Assembly: GCF_947087965.1 (NCBI RefSeq)
Contig: NZ_CAMUES010000003.1
Span: 1 to 64,000, forward strand
Length of the DNA: 64,000 nucleotides
Direction of reading: 5' to 3'
DNA from: an uncultured Mobiluncus sp.
Lineage (GTDB): Bacteria > Actinomycetota > Actinomycetes > Actinomycetales > Actinomycetaceae
Made by a program: the position numbers and the translations under genes
The notes under the pieces: model-generated
Databases searched by the model: none
What the model saw: the letters and a program-made list of their open reading frames with translations, nothing else
Told to the model about the DNA's origin: nothing
In this document: in pieces, positions 9,017 through 18,041 of the stretch
Position numbering within the stretch: the stretch's first letter is position 1
Layout of the letters: every line of letters begins with the position of its first letter

Positions 9017-9817
9017 CTATTTTCCGGGTGGAGCGATTTCTTCCCCGTTTTCCCAATATTCTTCACGTCTGGTGCTGCCGTCGGGGTTGTAGTCCACCCA
9101 GGCTGGGCCGTCGGTACGGTGGTATTCCCCGTTCTGACACCAGCATTCGGATTTGGTAGTCCCGTCGGGGTTGTAGGATGTGTAGGCCGGGCCGTCGGTA
9201 CGGTGTCGTTGCCCGTTTTCGTACCAGGTTTCGGTTTTGGTTGCCCCGTTTTTGTAGTAGGTGATTAGGGCTGGGTTGTCGTCGCGGTGGCGTTTTTCGT
9301 TTTTGCACCATATTTCGGCTTCGATATTGCCGTTTCCGTAATAGCGGGTGGTTGCTGGCCCGTTTTCGCGGCACCATTCTCCGTTATTGTGCCAGTGTTC
9401 TTCTTTGACTTGTCCGGTGGTGTTATAGATAGTGAAAGCGGGACCGTCATCGCGGTGTAGGAGTCCGTTTTGTCGCCATGTTTCGGATTCGATGTTGCCG
9501 TTTTTGTGATAGCTAGTGGTGGCTGGGCCGTTGTCGCGGTGGACTAACCCATTTTTAGACCAGGATTCGGATGCAATGCTTCCGTCTTCTCGGTAGATCG
9601 TGGTGGATGGTCCGTCGTCGCGGTGGGGCTGTCCGTCTTTGTTGCGCCACAGTTCGGTTCGGGGTTTCCCGTTGGGGTAGCGGGTAATAACACTCGGGGG
9701 CGTGCTACTAGTGGTGTCCAGGTCGTTGGGGGTTTCCGTGTGTGTTTCTGGCGCGAACTGGCCGCCTTTGCTGGTGCCTTTGGGTTGGCGGTTACGGTTA
9801 GCAGTGTTGGTGACCAT
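9017..9817 (-). CDS. MORN-variant repeat protein (paralogue 12)
   Basis: The protein has 266 residues from ATG at 9817, behind AAAAGGAGCCCCCAAA. The tag RNRQPKGTSKGGQFAPE is followed by a NDLDTTSSTPPSV linker nearly shared with paralogue 13, seven repeats, and the usual cap WENGEEIAPPGK. Repeats here contain an unusual number of NGN and KNG turns. No boundary motif is seen in the 26-bp gap to paralogue 13. Function is unknown. Confidence 0.86.
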   Translation of the reverse strand: MVTNTANRNRQPKGTSKGGQFAPETHTETPNDLDTTSSTPPSVITRYPNGKPRTELWRNKDGQPHRDDGPSTTIYREDGSIASESWSKNGLVHRDNGPATTSYHKNGNIESETWRQNGLLHRDDGPAFTIYNTTGQVKEEHWHNNGEWCRENGPATTRYYGNGNIEAEIWCKNEKRHRDDNPALITYYKNGATKTETWYENGQRHRTDGPAYTSYNPDGTTKSECWCQNGEYHRTDGPAWVDYNPDGSTRREEYWENGEEIAPPGK

Positions 9818-9843
9818 TTTGGGGGCTCCTTTTCTGGGGGTGG

Positions 9844-10563
9844 TTATTTTTGGGGTGGGGTGATTTCTTTCCCGTCCTGGAACCATCGCTCGAATTCGAC
9901 GGAGCCGTCTGGGTTGTAGTCCACCCAGGCAGGCCCATCATCGCGGTGGAGTTTCCCGTTTTTCCACCAGGATTCTTCTTGTGCGGTGCCGTTTTTCCAG
10001 TAGTCGGTGGCGGCTGGGCCGTTTGTCCGATGCCGTTGCCCGTTCTGCCACCACAATTCGGTTTCGATGCTTCCGTCTGGGGTGTAGTTTACCCAGGATG
10101 GCCCGTCGGTACGATGGCGTTTACCGTTCTGCCACCATTGTTCTGATTCGATGGTTCCGTCTTTCCGGCGTTCGGTTATGGCGGGTCCGTCCTCGCGGTG
10201 GCATCTTCCGTGCTGGATCCAGGCTTCGGTAGTGGGGTTCCCTTTTTTGTCGTAGAACGTTCGGGCTGGGGCTCCGTCTCGGTGCATTACCCCGTTTCGC
10301 CACCATCCTTCTTCACTGACGGTGCCGTCCTCACGATACCGTATGTAGGCTGGTCCGTCTGTGCGGTGGAGGTCATCGTTTTTGTCGTGCCATTCTTCGA
10401 GTTTTGGGTTGCCGTTGTCGTAGTATTTCGCGACGCTGGGGGATGTGTCGCTACTGGTGGTGTCCAGGTCGTTGGGGGTTTCCGTGTGTGTTTCTGGCGC
10501 GAACTGGCCACCCTTACTTGTGCCTTTGGGTTGACGGCTACGGTTGTTGATGCTGGTGGACAT
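9844..10563 (-). CDS. MORN-variant repeat protein (paralogue 13)
   Basis: The protein has 239 residues from ATG at 10563, behind AAAAGGAACGAACCGTC. It is the first gene of the array in transcription order. The tag (RSRQPKGTSKGGQFAPE) is followed by six repeats and the cap DGKEITPPQK. The boundary motif at 10609-10618, which overlaps the last codons of the upstream methyltransferase gene, is ~46 bp upstream. The repeat array may therefore share transcripts with the conjugation genes or have a promoter here. Function is unknown. Confidence 0.87.
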   Translation of the reverse strand: MSTSINNRSRQPKGTSKGGQFAPETHTETPNDLDTTSSDTSPSVAKYYDNGNPKLEEWHDKNDDLHRTDGPAYIRYREDGTVSEEGWWRNGVMHRDGAPARTFYDKKGNPTTEAWIQHGRCHREDGPAITERRKDGTIESEQWWQNGKRHRTDGPSWVNYTPDGSIETELWWQNGQRHRTNGPAATDYWKNGTAQEESWWKNGKLHRDDGPAWVDYNPDGSVEFERWFQDGKEITPPQK

Positions 10564-10605
10564 GACGGTTCGTTCCTTTTGTCTGGCTGGGGTTGTTGTC
10601 GTGTT

Positions 10606-11841
10606 TTAGTGTGCGGGGTCGGTTTCCACCAGTTCCCCCACGTTGAGCCCAGAACCATATTTGGCACAAACCCGCAAAGCCCTTGGCAGGGTTGCGGAAT
10701 CGAAAATCGAGACTTTGTTCGCTGTGTCCAGGTCGCGTTCGTCAATCTGAATACAGGTCGCGACCCTACTGCCACCGTCTTGCTGGTTGAGTTGTTCGAG
10801 GGCTTCGATGATGGTTGCTGCGCCCGCAAACGGATCCAACACCCGCAGCCCGGTCCTGCCGTCGGTGGTGATATGGATCCATTTGGCTAACAGTTCGGGA
10901 TTTTTCGGGCAAGAAAACCCACTGTCTCCTAACTGTATTGATAGTTTTCGAGTGGCGGCACTACGGCGGGCAATATCCAACGATGTTGGTGTCTCTAGGC
11001 AGTGTTCGTCTAGGTAGATGCGTCTGGCCGGGGATAGTGTGTCGTCTGGTCCGAAGTCGGTTTCGTCACGACCTGCCCACGTGTTCCAGGTGGCGGCGGG
11101 CATGCGCCAACCCCACTCGTCCGGCATCCAGATTTTCCCAGTCGGAGCCGTAATCGGATACTGGTAGTGTTTGGTGCCTCTCGGCCCGTTTATCGGCCCC
11201 CGCCGGTAGAGGCGGCCTTCAAGCGTGAACCATTTGTATTCGCGTAGCCGCCAAATCTCCGGTTCGCTCCGGTGTTCCCGGTACCATTCCCGCATAGTTT
11301 GGGAGGCTGTGTCTGGCTGTAGCCAGTGTTGTTTCCAAACATGTTCGGCTTTTTTGAGGACCGTGCCGGCTCCCGGTTTGGTTACACGCCACCTGACACC
11401 GCTGCGCCTATATTTTTTGGCGCGGGTCATGTAGATGAGTAAATATTCGTGCCCGACCGACACGAGTTGTGCCCCTGGCCTGACTGAGCCTTGACAAATA
11501 ATAGTAGCAATGAACCCGCCAGGGATAGCCTTGTCGAGGATGGTGCGGGCTTGGATTATCCGATTGTCGTCTATCGACACCAAAACAGGACACGCCCGTT
11601 TAGGGTCTAATAGTTTGACTGTGTTTTCGACGATGTTTGAGAATAGGTTGCACCATTGGGTGACGGTGAGACTGTCGGAGTAGGTGAGTTTTTGTGACCC
11701 GGTAGCGTATGGCGGGTCAAGATAGGCCAGATCGTAGCAGTCGCTGCCTGTGAGCAGGGGTAGTACTTGTTGGGAGTCGCCTCGGATTAGGCTGTGTGCC
11801 CCGTCCACATAAGGGGCCTGCCACATGATGTGTTCTATCAT
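10606..11841 (-). CDS. DNA methyltransferase, beta-class N4/N6 type
   Basis: The protein has 411 residues. Residues ~38-48 hold the catalytic motif LAYLDPPYATG (DPPY, motif IV), and near residue 345 RVLDPFAGAAT is the AdoMet-binding motif I. DPPY before the FxG motif is the order of beta-class N4-cytosine/N6-adenine methyltransferases. The region between would be the target-recognition part. No restriction endonuclease lies next to it, so it is probably an orphan enzyme that marks element DNA. ATG at 11841 follows AGGAG and overlaps the stop of the FtsK-type gene by 4 nt, implying coupled expression. The target sequence cannot be read from the protein. Confidence 0.85.
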   Translation of the reverse strand: MIEHIMWQAPYVDGAHSLIRGDSQQVLPLLTGSDCYDLAYLDPPYATGSQKLTYSDSLTVTQWCNLFSNIVENTVKLLDPKRACPVLVSIDDNRIIQARTILDKAIPGGFIATIICQGSVRPGAQLVSVGHEYLLIYMTRAKKYRRSGVRWRVTKPGAGTVLKKAEHVWKQHWLQPDTASQTMREWYREHRSEPEIWRLREYKWFTLEGRLYRRGPINGPRGTKHYQYPITAPTGKIWMPDEWGWRMPAATWNTWAGRDETDFGPDDTLSPARRIYLDEHCLETPTSLDIARRSAATRKLSIQLGDSGFSCPKNPELLAKWIHITTDGRTGLRVLDPFAGAATIIEALEQLNQQDGGSRVATCIQIDERDLDTANKVSIFDSATLPRALRVCAKYGSGLNVGELVETDPAH

Positions 11842-14800
11842 TGTAGGTCTCCTATCCCTATACCGAGGTCGATTTCGCCCAAATCTGTGACCGGTTCGGG
11901 GCTGGGGGTGGGGGTGTTGATGATTTTGCCTTCGAACGCGGTGGCTTCTTCAGTCTCGAACCGGGCGATATCTAGTTCGAGCCGGGCGCCAACGGGCCGG
12001 ACTTGCTGTAAATGTTTCGGTAGGGTCTCTAGCGGGTCGCCGTCGTCGGGATACCAGGATTGGATTATTGAAGTAGCGCCGGTGACGGATTCGAATATGC
12101 CGCGTCCTTTCGGTACGAACGTGCCTAGTTCGGGGGCGGTGTCTGGGGAGCGTAGCGCGGACTGTTTTTCCCCATATGTGGCGTTGCCGAGCAGGATGCG
12201 TCCTAGGTTGGTGCGTAGGACTTCTCCGCCTTTTACTTGGTCGAGGGTTTTCGCGGTCACCCGCTGCCCGGCCAGGAGGATGTGTATTCCGGCGGAGCGT
12301 CCTTGCGCGGCGAGGTTGCCGGTTATGGCTCCTATGGTTTTGGAGCCGGTGAAGGCTTGTTCGGCTTCTATGTGTGTTTGGATGGTTTCTGGCGTGTTGT
12401 CAGCGGGTTGGTCTGGTTTGGGCATGGTTACTGCCGAGTTGAACTCGTCTATGACCAGTAGTAGTTCTGGGGGTTTTTGGTCGGGTGGTAGGTGGTAGAT
12501 GTCTTGTACTCCGGCTTTTCGGTACAGGTCGAAGCGGCGGTTTTGTTCGGCTTTGACGGCTTTGATGGTGGCGGTTGCGTCGTCCCAGCTGGTGGCTACG
12601 TGTACGCACCAGGGTAGGTAGCATTTGAAGTCTGCGGCTTTTTTGATGGGGTCGATGATGACGACTTCCCAGTCGCGGGCCAGGAGGGGGTATAGGAAGG
12701 TTTGGGCGAAGGTGGATTTGCCGCCGCCGGTGGTGCCTACTACTAGCAGGTGGGGGTCTGAGTTGGGGTCCCAGCATACGGGGGCTCCGTCTACTCCGGT
12801 GGCGAACGGGTAATGTTTTTCGGTTAGGGCGAGGTCCCAGTTGAAGGGGGCGGGGAATGGCATGGGGTCGGTTTTGCAGGCCAAAACCTCGATTTGGGAC
12901 GGCACATTGTCGGGTTTGATTTGTATGAATTGGTTGCCGGTGGCTCCGGTGAGTTTCTTTTCGGCCCGGCGGGCATCGTTAACGTCTAGGCCGGGGGGTA
13001 GTTTGAAGATGAGCCGTTCGACTTTATGGTTGGTGGGGAGGAACCCGGTTTCTACCGGTTCGGGGAGCGCCCCGTTTATGGTGACGCCACAGGCTTCCCA
13101 GGCGGCGGCCCATTCTACGTTTTGTAACATTTGGAGGTCTTCAGGGTCGACTATTTGGGTGTCCCTATAGTGGGCTCCGGCGATGAGGACACATTGGGAG
13201 GGGTTGGGGCCATCTTGTATGGCGCGTATCCAGGGGCATTGGATGGCTGCCCCGATTTGTTGCGCGTTTTTGCGGATGAGGGGGACAGTTAGGGAGTCGT
13301 AGAGTCTGAGCCGGATTTCCCAGAGATGCTTCCCTGCGGTGGGTGCGGTTAGGGGGCGGGCTTGGATGAGTTCGGGGCGGGGGAGTTTTGTTGCGTCGAA
13401 GGCCCGGTTTATGGCCCCCGCGAGGATCCATTCTTGGGCGGTGGTGTCGTCGTTGCGGGGCGGGGTGAGGCTCATTGGTGAGGTGGGGATTTGTTGGTTG
13501 GACCAGCGTAGGACTATGCCTTGGGGGTGCCGGTCGCCTTTGTGTCCGTTTGGGGGTGTGAATCCGACTATGGATACGAAGGGGGCTCCGCCGAGTACGG
13601 TGGCGATTTTGGGTTCGAGTTTGAGGAAGATGGAGGGGGGTATGCCTTGTCGGGTGGCGAAGGGTAGTGAGGTGAGGTAGGCGTGGGGGTTGTTGAGGGT
13701 GGCGGTTTGGCGTAGGTGGGATTGGGGTGTGGGCGGGTTTATGGAGCCGACTTCTTTTATTCCGTCCCACCGGTTGCGCCATATGTTTTCTTCGAGGTTG
13801 TCTTGCCAGAATTGTTGGACTCCGGTGGGGCCAGCATATTTGCCGTTTTTGAGGTTACTGATTTGGTTGTAGAAGTCGGTTTGGGTGTTGATGCCCATTG
13901 TTTGGGGATTGGCGAGTAGTCCGAGGTGGGTGTAGCGGGGGTCGTAGGTTATGGGGAGGCCGGATATTGCGATGTTGGGGAGTATTTCGGTTTTGAGGGT
14001 TTCTTCGGGGATGCCTATCACGGTGTAGCACCAGGCGGGTGTTCCGTCTAGGTTTTTGGCAACATTGTCGTCGGGGGTTTCGCTAGTGTTTTCGGGGGTT
14101 TCGTTGGGGTTGTTTGGGGTGTTGTTGTTGGGGGTTTTGGTAACATTTTCGGGTTTTTTGGTGAGTTGGTGGACCCACCAATATTTGTCTGTTTCTACTA
14201 CCGGCTCGTCTTCGGGAGATACGAGGCTGATACTGTTTACTAGGATGCGGCTGCCGGGGGAGAGGCTGTCGCAGGCTGACGCTATCTCACAGTCGATAGC
14301 CAACCGGACTGTCTCAATATCTGCCGGCTGGGTTAGGTCGGGTTCTTCGGTCCAGACAGCGACCCTAAATTTTCCAGGATCGGTGTTGTTCCAGTCGATG
14401 TTGCCTTCCCGGCTGGTGACTGGTGAGGCGAGGACTACCGCGTTGTATCCTGCACCGAGTAGTGGCGCGATGCGGGTGGATAGGCTGATATAGGTTTCGG
14501 CGGTGGTGGGGGCTATCGCCATAAATTCGTCTACCGTGTAGGGGCCTGTGGTTTGGTGGGAGACGTGTACGGGCGGTATGTCTTTAGGGGCGAGGTTTTG
14601 CCACATGGCTTCCCACATGGTTGCCGACTTTTCTTCTTCCTTCCATTGTTCTAGGGCACGGCTGCGGCAGGCTACGGCTTCTATTGTGAGGACAGTGAGG
14701 GCAGCTGTGGTGAGGCCGTATGTCCAGGTGGGGAGGAGCATTGAGGGTAGCCACGGTAGGGTGACTATAGTTAGCGTCACAATGGTTGCGACCCCCACAA

Positions 14801-15335
14801 CTACACCTGCAATGGCGCTAACAATGTGGATGATGGTGTGGTTTTCGGCAGCGTGTTTTATAGACAGGGCAGGCTTCGGGTTTTGCCCCGATGCTTTACG
14901 GATCGCGAACGTGACACTCAACCAAACATGAGCCACCAGTAGAGGCGAAACAAGAACCCCGGTGCTGGTCCATGTTGGGTCTACCGGCGCTAAAGTAGCC
15001 AAAACAACAATAGGGAACACGGCCAACCAGGAGAGGTTTACGTGTTTCCCGGGCAACAGTTGGGGGCCGGGCAGGAGGAGCCTGGTTAGGACTTGTCTGC
15101 AGGTTTGGTAGCGGCGGTTACGTGTTTCCTCGTCCCCGATAGGGGTAGCCAACCCTTGTTTGTCTTTAGGCCCCGTGTATTGGACTTTCGGCTCCAACAC
15201 ACACACGGTTATGGCTGCCGCGAACAGTAGCCCGCCTAGGGGGATACCGAAATATGTGCCACCAGCGACCACGACTACGGTCCCGGCTAGGAGCGGGTAG
15301 AAGATGGATTGTGGGGTTTGTTTGACGGCGGCCAC
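11838..15335 (-). CDS. FtsK/SpoIIIE-type DNA translocase, candidate type IV coupling protein
   Basis: The protein has 1165 residues. The N-terminal ~220 residues hold about six hydrophobic segments in three pairs. A long middle region of unknown fold includes a low-complexity N/T/P stretch near residue 410. The C-terminal third is a P-loop ATPase: Walker A VVGTTGGGKST near residue 866 and Walker B LLLVIDEF near 960. This layout fits a membrane-anchored hexameric DNA pump, either a T4SS coupling protein or a double-strand DNA translocase as in actinomycete conjugation. It overlaps the methyltransferase gene downstream (ATGA) and lies 13 bp after the NERD gene. Which substrate it moves is inference. 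Confidence 0.8.
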   Translation of the reverse strand: MAAVKQTPQSIFYPLLAGTVVVVAGGTYFGIPLGGLLFAAAITVCVLEPKVQYTGPKDKQGLATPIGDEETRNRRYQTCRQVLTRLLLPGPQLLPGKHVNLSWLAVFPIVVLATLAPVDPTWTSTGVLVSPLLVAHVWLSVTFAIRKASGQNPKPALSIKHAAENHTIIHIVSAIAGVVVGVATIVTLTIVTLPWLPSMLLPTWTYGLTTAALTVLTIEAVACRSRALEQWKEEEKSATMWEAMWQNLAPKDIPPVHVSHQTTGPYTVDEFMAIAPTTAETYISLSTRIAPLLGAGYNAVVLASPVTSREGNIDWNNTDPGKFRVAVWTEEPDLTQPADIETVRLAIDCEIASACDSLSPGSRILVNSISLVSPEDEPVVETDKYWWVHQLTKKPENVTKTPNNNTPNNPNETPENTSETPDDNVAKNLDGTPAWCYTVIGIPEETLKTEILPNIAISGLPITYDPRYTHLGLLANPQTMGINTQTDFYNQISNLKNGKYAGPTGVQQFWQDNLEENIWRNRWDGIKEVGSINPPTPQSHLRQTATLNNPHAYLTSLPFATRQGIPPSIFLKLEPKIATVLGGAPFVSIVGFTPPNGHKGDRHPQGIVLRWSNQQIPTSPMSLTPPRNDDTTAQEWILAGAINRAFDATKLPRPELIQARPLTAPTAGKHLWEIRLRLYDSLTVPLIRKNAQQIGAAIQCPWIRAIQDGPNPSQCVLIAGAHYRDTQIVDPEDLQMLQNVEWAAAWEACGVTINGALPEPVETGFLPTNHKVERLIFKLPPGLDVNDARRAEKKLTGATGNQFIQIKPDNVPSQIEVLACKTDPMPFPAPFNWDLALTEKHYPFATGVDGAPVCWDPNSDPHLLVVGTTGGGKSTFAQTFLYPLLARDWEVVIIDPIKKAADFKCYLPWCVHVATSWDDATATIKAVKAEQNRRFDLYRKAGVQDIYHLPPDQKPPELLLVIDEFNSAVTMPKPDQPADNTPETIQTHIEAEQAFTGSKTIGAITGNLAAQGRSAGIHILLAGQRVTAKTLDQVKGGEVLRTNLGRILLGNATYGEKQSALRSPDTAPELGTFVPKGRGIFESVTGATSIIQSWYPDDGDPLETLPKHLQQVRPVGARLELDIARFETEEATAFEGKIINTPTPSPEPVTDLGEIDLGIGIGDLQ

Positions 15336-15347
15336 TATGCTTCCCCC

Positions 15348-15938
15348 CTATCTTGCGGGTTTTTGTGTTAGTTGGGCGAGTGTTCCTTCAAGTAGCGGGT
15401 TCGCGGGCCGGTTGAAACCGTGACGGTCAAGCCAACCATCTAACCTGACGGCGGGGATAATGTTTGCGCCCGGCATGCGGGCGAACATAGTGTTGACCTG
15501 TCCTTGGCTGGAGGACGACCAGGCAGCAACCAGACAGACGATTGTGGCGTCCAGCCGGTGGGCGGCCAAAAATTTTGTTACCCCGTTTCTACCCATGAGC
15601 ATGGTTTGTTTGTCCAGGTGGGGCACTCGGGTTAGGCCGCGGAAACTTTTAGAAAACACGGTCCAGTAGGTTCCGGGTTTCCATACTTTCGAGTCGAGGA
15701 TGAGTATCCGGGTGTCGGCGATTATCAGGTGGTCGATGTTTGCCCGATATTTTGGGTCGAGGCCGGGGATCATGATGTCGTGGATGATGGTGGGGCCGGA
15801 GGGTGTGGCGGCTTTCTGGTTGAGGATTTGGGCGGTGCGGAGTTCTCCTTCACGGCCCAGGTCTGCGACTTGCTGGTTTTTGGCCCAGGTTTCGGCGTGT
15901 TGTAGCCCACCGCCGGGGGTTCCATATATTCGTCCCAT
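15348..15938 (-). CDS. NERD-domain (nuclease-related) protein
   Basis: The protein has 196 residues. Residues ~25-120 match the nuclease-related domain pattern: an early Glu (GREGELRTAQIL), then NIDHLIIADTRILILDSKVW, which provides the D..D-x-K residues of a PD-(D/E)XK-like fold. NERD domains occur in plasmid and conjugation loci and with helicases; activity has rarely been shown. No membrane segment is seen. It sits between a tiny membrane protein and the FtsK-type ATPase, so a role in DNA processing at the transfer machine is plausible. Confidence 0.72.
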   Translation of the reverse strand: MGRIYGTPGGGLQHAETWAKNQQVADLGREGELRTAQILNQKAATPSGPTIIHDIMIPGLDPKYRANIDHLIIADTRILILDSKVWKPGTYWTVFSKSFRGLTRVPHLDKQTMLMGRNGVTKFLAAHRLDATIVCLVAAWSSSSQGQVNTMFARMPGANIIPAVRLDGWLDRHGFNRPANPLLEGTLAQLTQKPAR

Positions 15939-15940
15939 GA

Positions 15941-16084
15941 TTATGCGATGACGGTGAGGATGATGCGGACGGTGAGGATGATGGCGAGGATGATCATTAT
16001 GGCGAATAGGGCTCCGCTGTGTTTGTGTAGGTAGGTGCCGATTTCGTTTTTTCGATTGTCGAGGTCGTCGGTGTTTTTGCCCAT
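15941..16084 (-). CDS. small single-pass membrane protein, 47 aa
   Basis: ATG at 16084 follows TAGGAGACACAATC, a good Shine-Dalgarno box. The product begins MGKNTDDLDNRKNEIG, is polar for ~25 residues, then has one hydrophobic helix rich in Ile/Leu to the end. The stop at 15941 lies 2 nt upstream of the NERD gene start, so the two are operonic. The boundary motif GTGTGCGGGC (16131-16140) is ~47 bp upstream. Size and place suggest a small accessory subunit of the transfer apparatus, but no family is recognised. Confidence 0.7.
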   Translation of the reverse strand: MGKNTDDLDNRKNEIGTYLHKHSGALFAIMIILAIILTVRIILTVIA

Positions 16085-16342
16085 GATTGTGTCTCCTAGC
16101 TTTTTTTGGCGTGTTTCTAGGAGTGTTATTGTGTGCGGGCAGATTTTCGGGAAGTTTTAAAGACCTACAAAGGGTGATTTTCGGTAAGAGAGAACGAGAG
16201 CCGGAACAGTCGGCACAGCCCGCATGGCAAAAGCCGCCCGGCTAGATGGACGGCTCCAGATTCTCCTTCAGCACCTGGCTGACGAGATACACGTATTCTA
16301 GCTTAAAGAGGGATCTCCTCGGAAGACCCGCCTGAAAAACGG
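16085..16342. other. intergenic region with dyad and a short protein-like remnant
   Basis: There is no gene in these 258 bases. Downstream of the YdjM-like gene, the minus strand reads VYLVSQVLKENLEPSI then a stop (around 16250-16300), which looks protein-like but has no convincing start. An inverted repeat GAGCCG/CGGCTC spans about 16197-16258, and AGCCGCCCGGCT with four T on the minus strand could be a weak terminator. The boundary motif lies at 16131-16140. Confidence 0.35.
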
Positions 16343-17008
16343 TCACATTCCGGGCACGATAACCGTAAATGTCAACACAATCCACACTGCTGCCATCAGC
16401 ACGACGAGTGCAGCTTCCCGCATTGACCCGGCATCGCCCAGCAATGGTATACGTATTGTGGGCGGGAGGGGACGGAACACCGCCACCCCTTTCGTCGTCA
16501 AAATGTCGCCCAAAAGATGAACCAGATAGCCTCCACCGACCACAACAGTCAACCAGAGCGGGTCAGGCACCAACACCGCAGCCCCCGCAGCCACCATCGC
16601 AGCGACAGACAGAACAACCCACCGGTTCATCCCAGTTAATGCCGCCAACCCCAACCCCATAGCTATAAACACGACCAGGAAACCTATCGGATATATGGTC
16701 GCACCCGCCACTTGGAGTGTCCATAGTCCGGCTCCCCAGCAGGCGGCCGCAACCAGGCCCGCAGCCCAAACTGTGTGTGTCCCATGCCTGTGCCCGCCGG
16801 ACACGGCACCGATAATGTTCACGATAGGGCCGAACGTTTTCGCCGCCCTAGCGTTGGGGTGGTCAGCGTCGGCCATCACTGCCGCACCTGCCGCTAACAG
16901 GCATGACATGGTGTAGGTTTGCGGGTTGGGGGCGATGAGTGCGGGCTGGAACGCTGCCACAACCGATGCAGCTGTGGCCCCCGATATGGCGTGCGCGTGT
17001 CCCATCAT
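16343..17008 (-). CDS. YdjM-family membrane-bound metal-dependent hydrolase-like protein
   Basis: The protein has 221 residues with about five to six membrane segments. The family's conserved acidic/His motifs are present: MGHAHAISGA at the N-terminus, DADHPNA near residue 48, GHRHGTHTVW near 73, and HLLGDILTTKG near 165. This is the PF04307 (YdjM/LexA-binding) pattern. Members are induced by DNA damage in some bacteria; the enzymatic activity is not well defined. It starts at ATG 17008 (a second ATG follows directly), 9 nt after the upstream acidic-protein gene. Confidence 0.8.
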   Translation of the reverse strand: MMGHAHAISGATAASVVAAFQPALIAPNPQTYTMSCLLAAGAAVMADADHPNARAAKTFGPIVNIIGAVSGGHRHGTHTVWAAGLVAAACWGAGLWTLQVAGATIYPIGFLVVFIAMGLGLAALTGMNRWVVLSVAAMVAAGAAVLVPDPLWLTVVVGGGYLVHLLGDILTTKGVAVFRPLPPTIRIPLLGDAGSMREAALVVLMAAVWIVLTFTVIVPGM

Positions 17009-17016
17009 GGCGACTA

Positions 17017-17457
17017 TCAGTCTCCGTATTTGAGTTCGTAGGCGAGTTCGCTCCGATATTCTTCGGCTAGTTCGCGCTGATAGTCTTCATCGTCGAGACG
17101 CAGGTCGTGAATCAGATCAGGAACAATATCGTCCACGCTCCAGCCGAATTTTTCTTCAGTCACCTGCCCCATACCTTCGGCCAGTTCTCGATCCCAACCG
17201 AGGTTGTTGAACGCATCCTGGAGGGCTTTGAAAACTTTTTCCCGTTTCCATCCCTCGTTTAGGGCTTTCCCATCCACACAGTCGAACACGCCCTGATCAA
17301 TGCCTTCATCGAGTGCGGGTTCGGCAATGTTACGGTCGTGGGAGGCTTGCTGGGTGTAGAGTTGTTCTTCCCAGTCGTCGAGGTCGGTCGATGCGGGGTA
17401 GGGTTTTGCCGTGAATCGTCCATCATCGCCGTGATGGTTGCCGTGCGGGTCAATCAT
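17017..17457 (-). CDS. acidic hypothetical protein with degenerate N-terminal tag
   Basis: The protein has 146 residues from ATG at 17457, behind GAAGGAGGAAAACCC. An upstream in-frame extension exists but overlaps the next gene and has no ribosome site. The N-terminus MIDPHGNHHGDDGRFTAK with a later STDLDD resembles the D/G-G-x-F...DLD spacing of the element's tag in a weak form. The rest is strongly acidic and probably helical (EDYQRELAEEYRSELAYEL). The boundary motif GTGTGCGGGGG at 17497-17506 is ~40 bp upstream. No known family. Confidence 0.65.
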   Translation of the reverse strand: MIDPHGNHHGDDGRFTAKPYPASTDLDDWEEQLYTQQASHDRNIAEPALDEGIDQGVFDCVDGKALNEGWKREKVFKALQDAFNNLGWDRELAEGMGQVTEEKFGWSVDDIVPDLIHDLRLDDEDYQRELAEEYRSELAYELKYGD

Positions 17458-17507
17458 GGGTTTTCCTCCTTCAAAAGGGTTCCTGAAGGAGTGTTTGTGT
17501 GCGGGGG

Positions 17508-18041
17508 CTACAGTTTTTGTTTGACTTGTCCCCAGATGAGGGTTGCGGCCGCCCACCAAGACTCATACGGTAACAGTCTTGTGTCTTGTGTTAGTTGGGC
17601 GAGGCGAACAATATCGTCACCATATTTTTCGAGCGTGCCCCATGACGGCCCCGTTTTCGTGTCCGTGATGGCCGCAGCAATAACCTGCCCAGAATAGATG
17701 GCTTGAAACAGGGCCCCTTGGGTGGATGGTTTAGCCGTGACTTGTAGATTGTTTTCCCTACACCATGCCCAAAACGGTGGCGGGGCTGGCGTGTTCGCGG
17801 TGTTGGCAGGGTAGGCGTTCGGGTCGGGGATTAGCAGGTTCGCAGTAGCATCCAACTGTAGCATTGTAGAGTCTGCCGGTACGAGAATAAAACTGTCCCC
17901 CGGGGTCACATGGTTGGGGTTGATGAACGTGTAGCCGTCAGTGATCCAGGTTTGTTGAGGATTCACATACAGTACACTCTCCCCTGCCTGGGTGGTGTTT
18001 GTTTCAAACAGGCTCATTTTCCAGGGTTGCGGCGTTTTCAT
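17508..18041 (-). CDS. hypothetical protein, 177 aa
   Basis: The start ATG at 18041 overlaps the stop of the upstream gene by one base (TGATG), so translation is probably coupled; GTG at 18044 is a possible alternative. The product has no signal peptide or membrane helix. It includes a Pro/Ala-rich linker (NTANTPAPPPFW) followed by a Trp-rich C-terminal half. I do not recognise a family. It lies in a run of four overlapping unknown genes between the YdjM-like gene and the channel gene. Confidence 0.62.
   Translation of the reverse strand: MKTPQPWKMSLFETNTTQAGESVLYVNPQQTWITDGYTFINPNHVTPGDSFILVPADSTMLQLDATANLLIPDPNAYPANTANTPAPPPFWAWCRENNLQVTAKPSTQGALFQAIYSGQVIAAAITDTKTGPSWGTLEKYGDDIVRLAQLTQDTRLLPYESWWAAATLIWGQVKQKL

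Noticed and set aside
1..10563. The regular repeats as a CRISPR array
   Set aside because: The repeats are coding, about 69 bp without unique spacers, and translate to a consistent protein repeat.
10606..11841. Type III restriction-modification system
   Set aside because: Only a methyltransferase is present; neighbours are an FtsK-type ATPase and the MORN array, with no Res-type helicase-nuclease. The SNF2 gene at 26355 is too far away and lacks a nuclease domain.
12237..14493. Plus-strand frames opposite the FtsK-type gene
   Set aside because: No ribosome sites, no recognisable domains, and the opposite strand carries clear Walker motifs.
16200..16300. Possible short gene ending in VYLVSQVLKENLEPSI
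   Set aside because: The peptide looks protein-like but no start codon with a ribosome site precedes it; kept only as a remark under the intergenic region.
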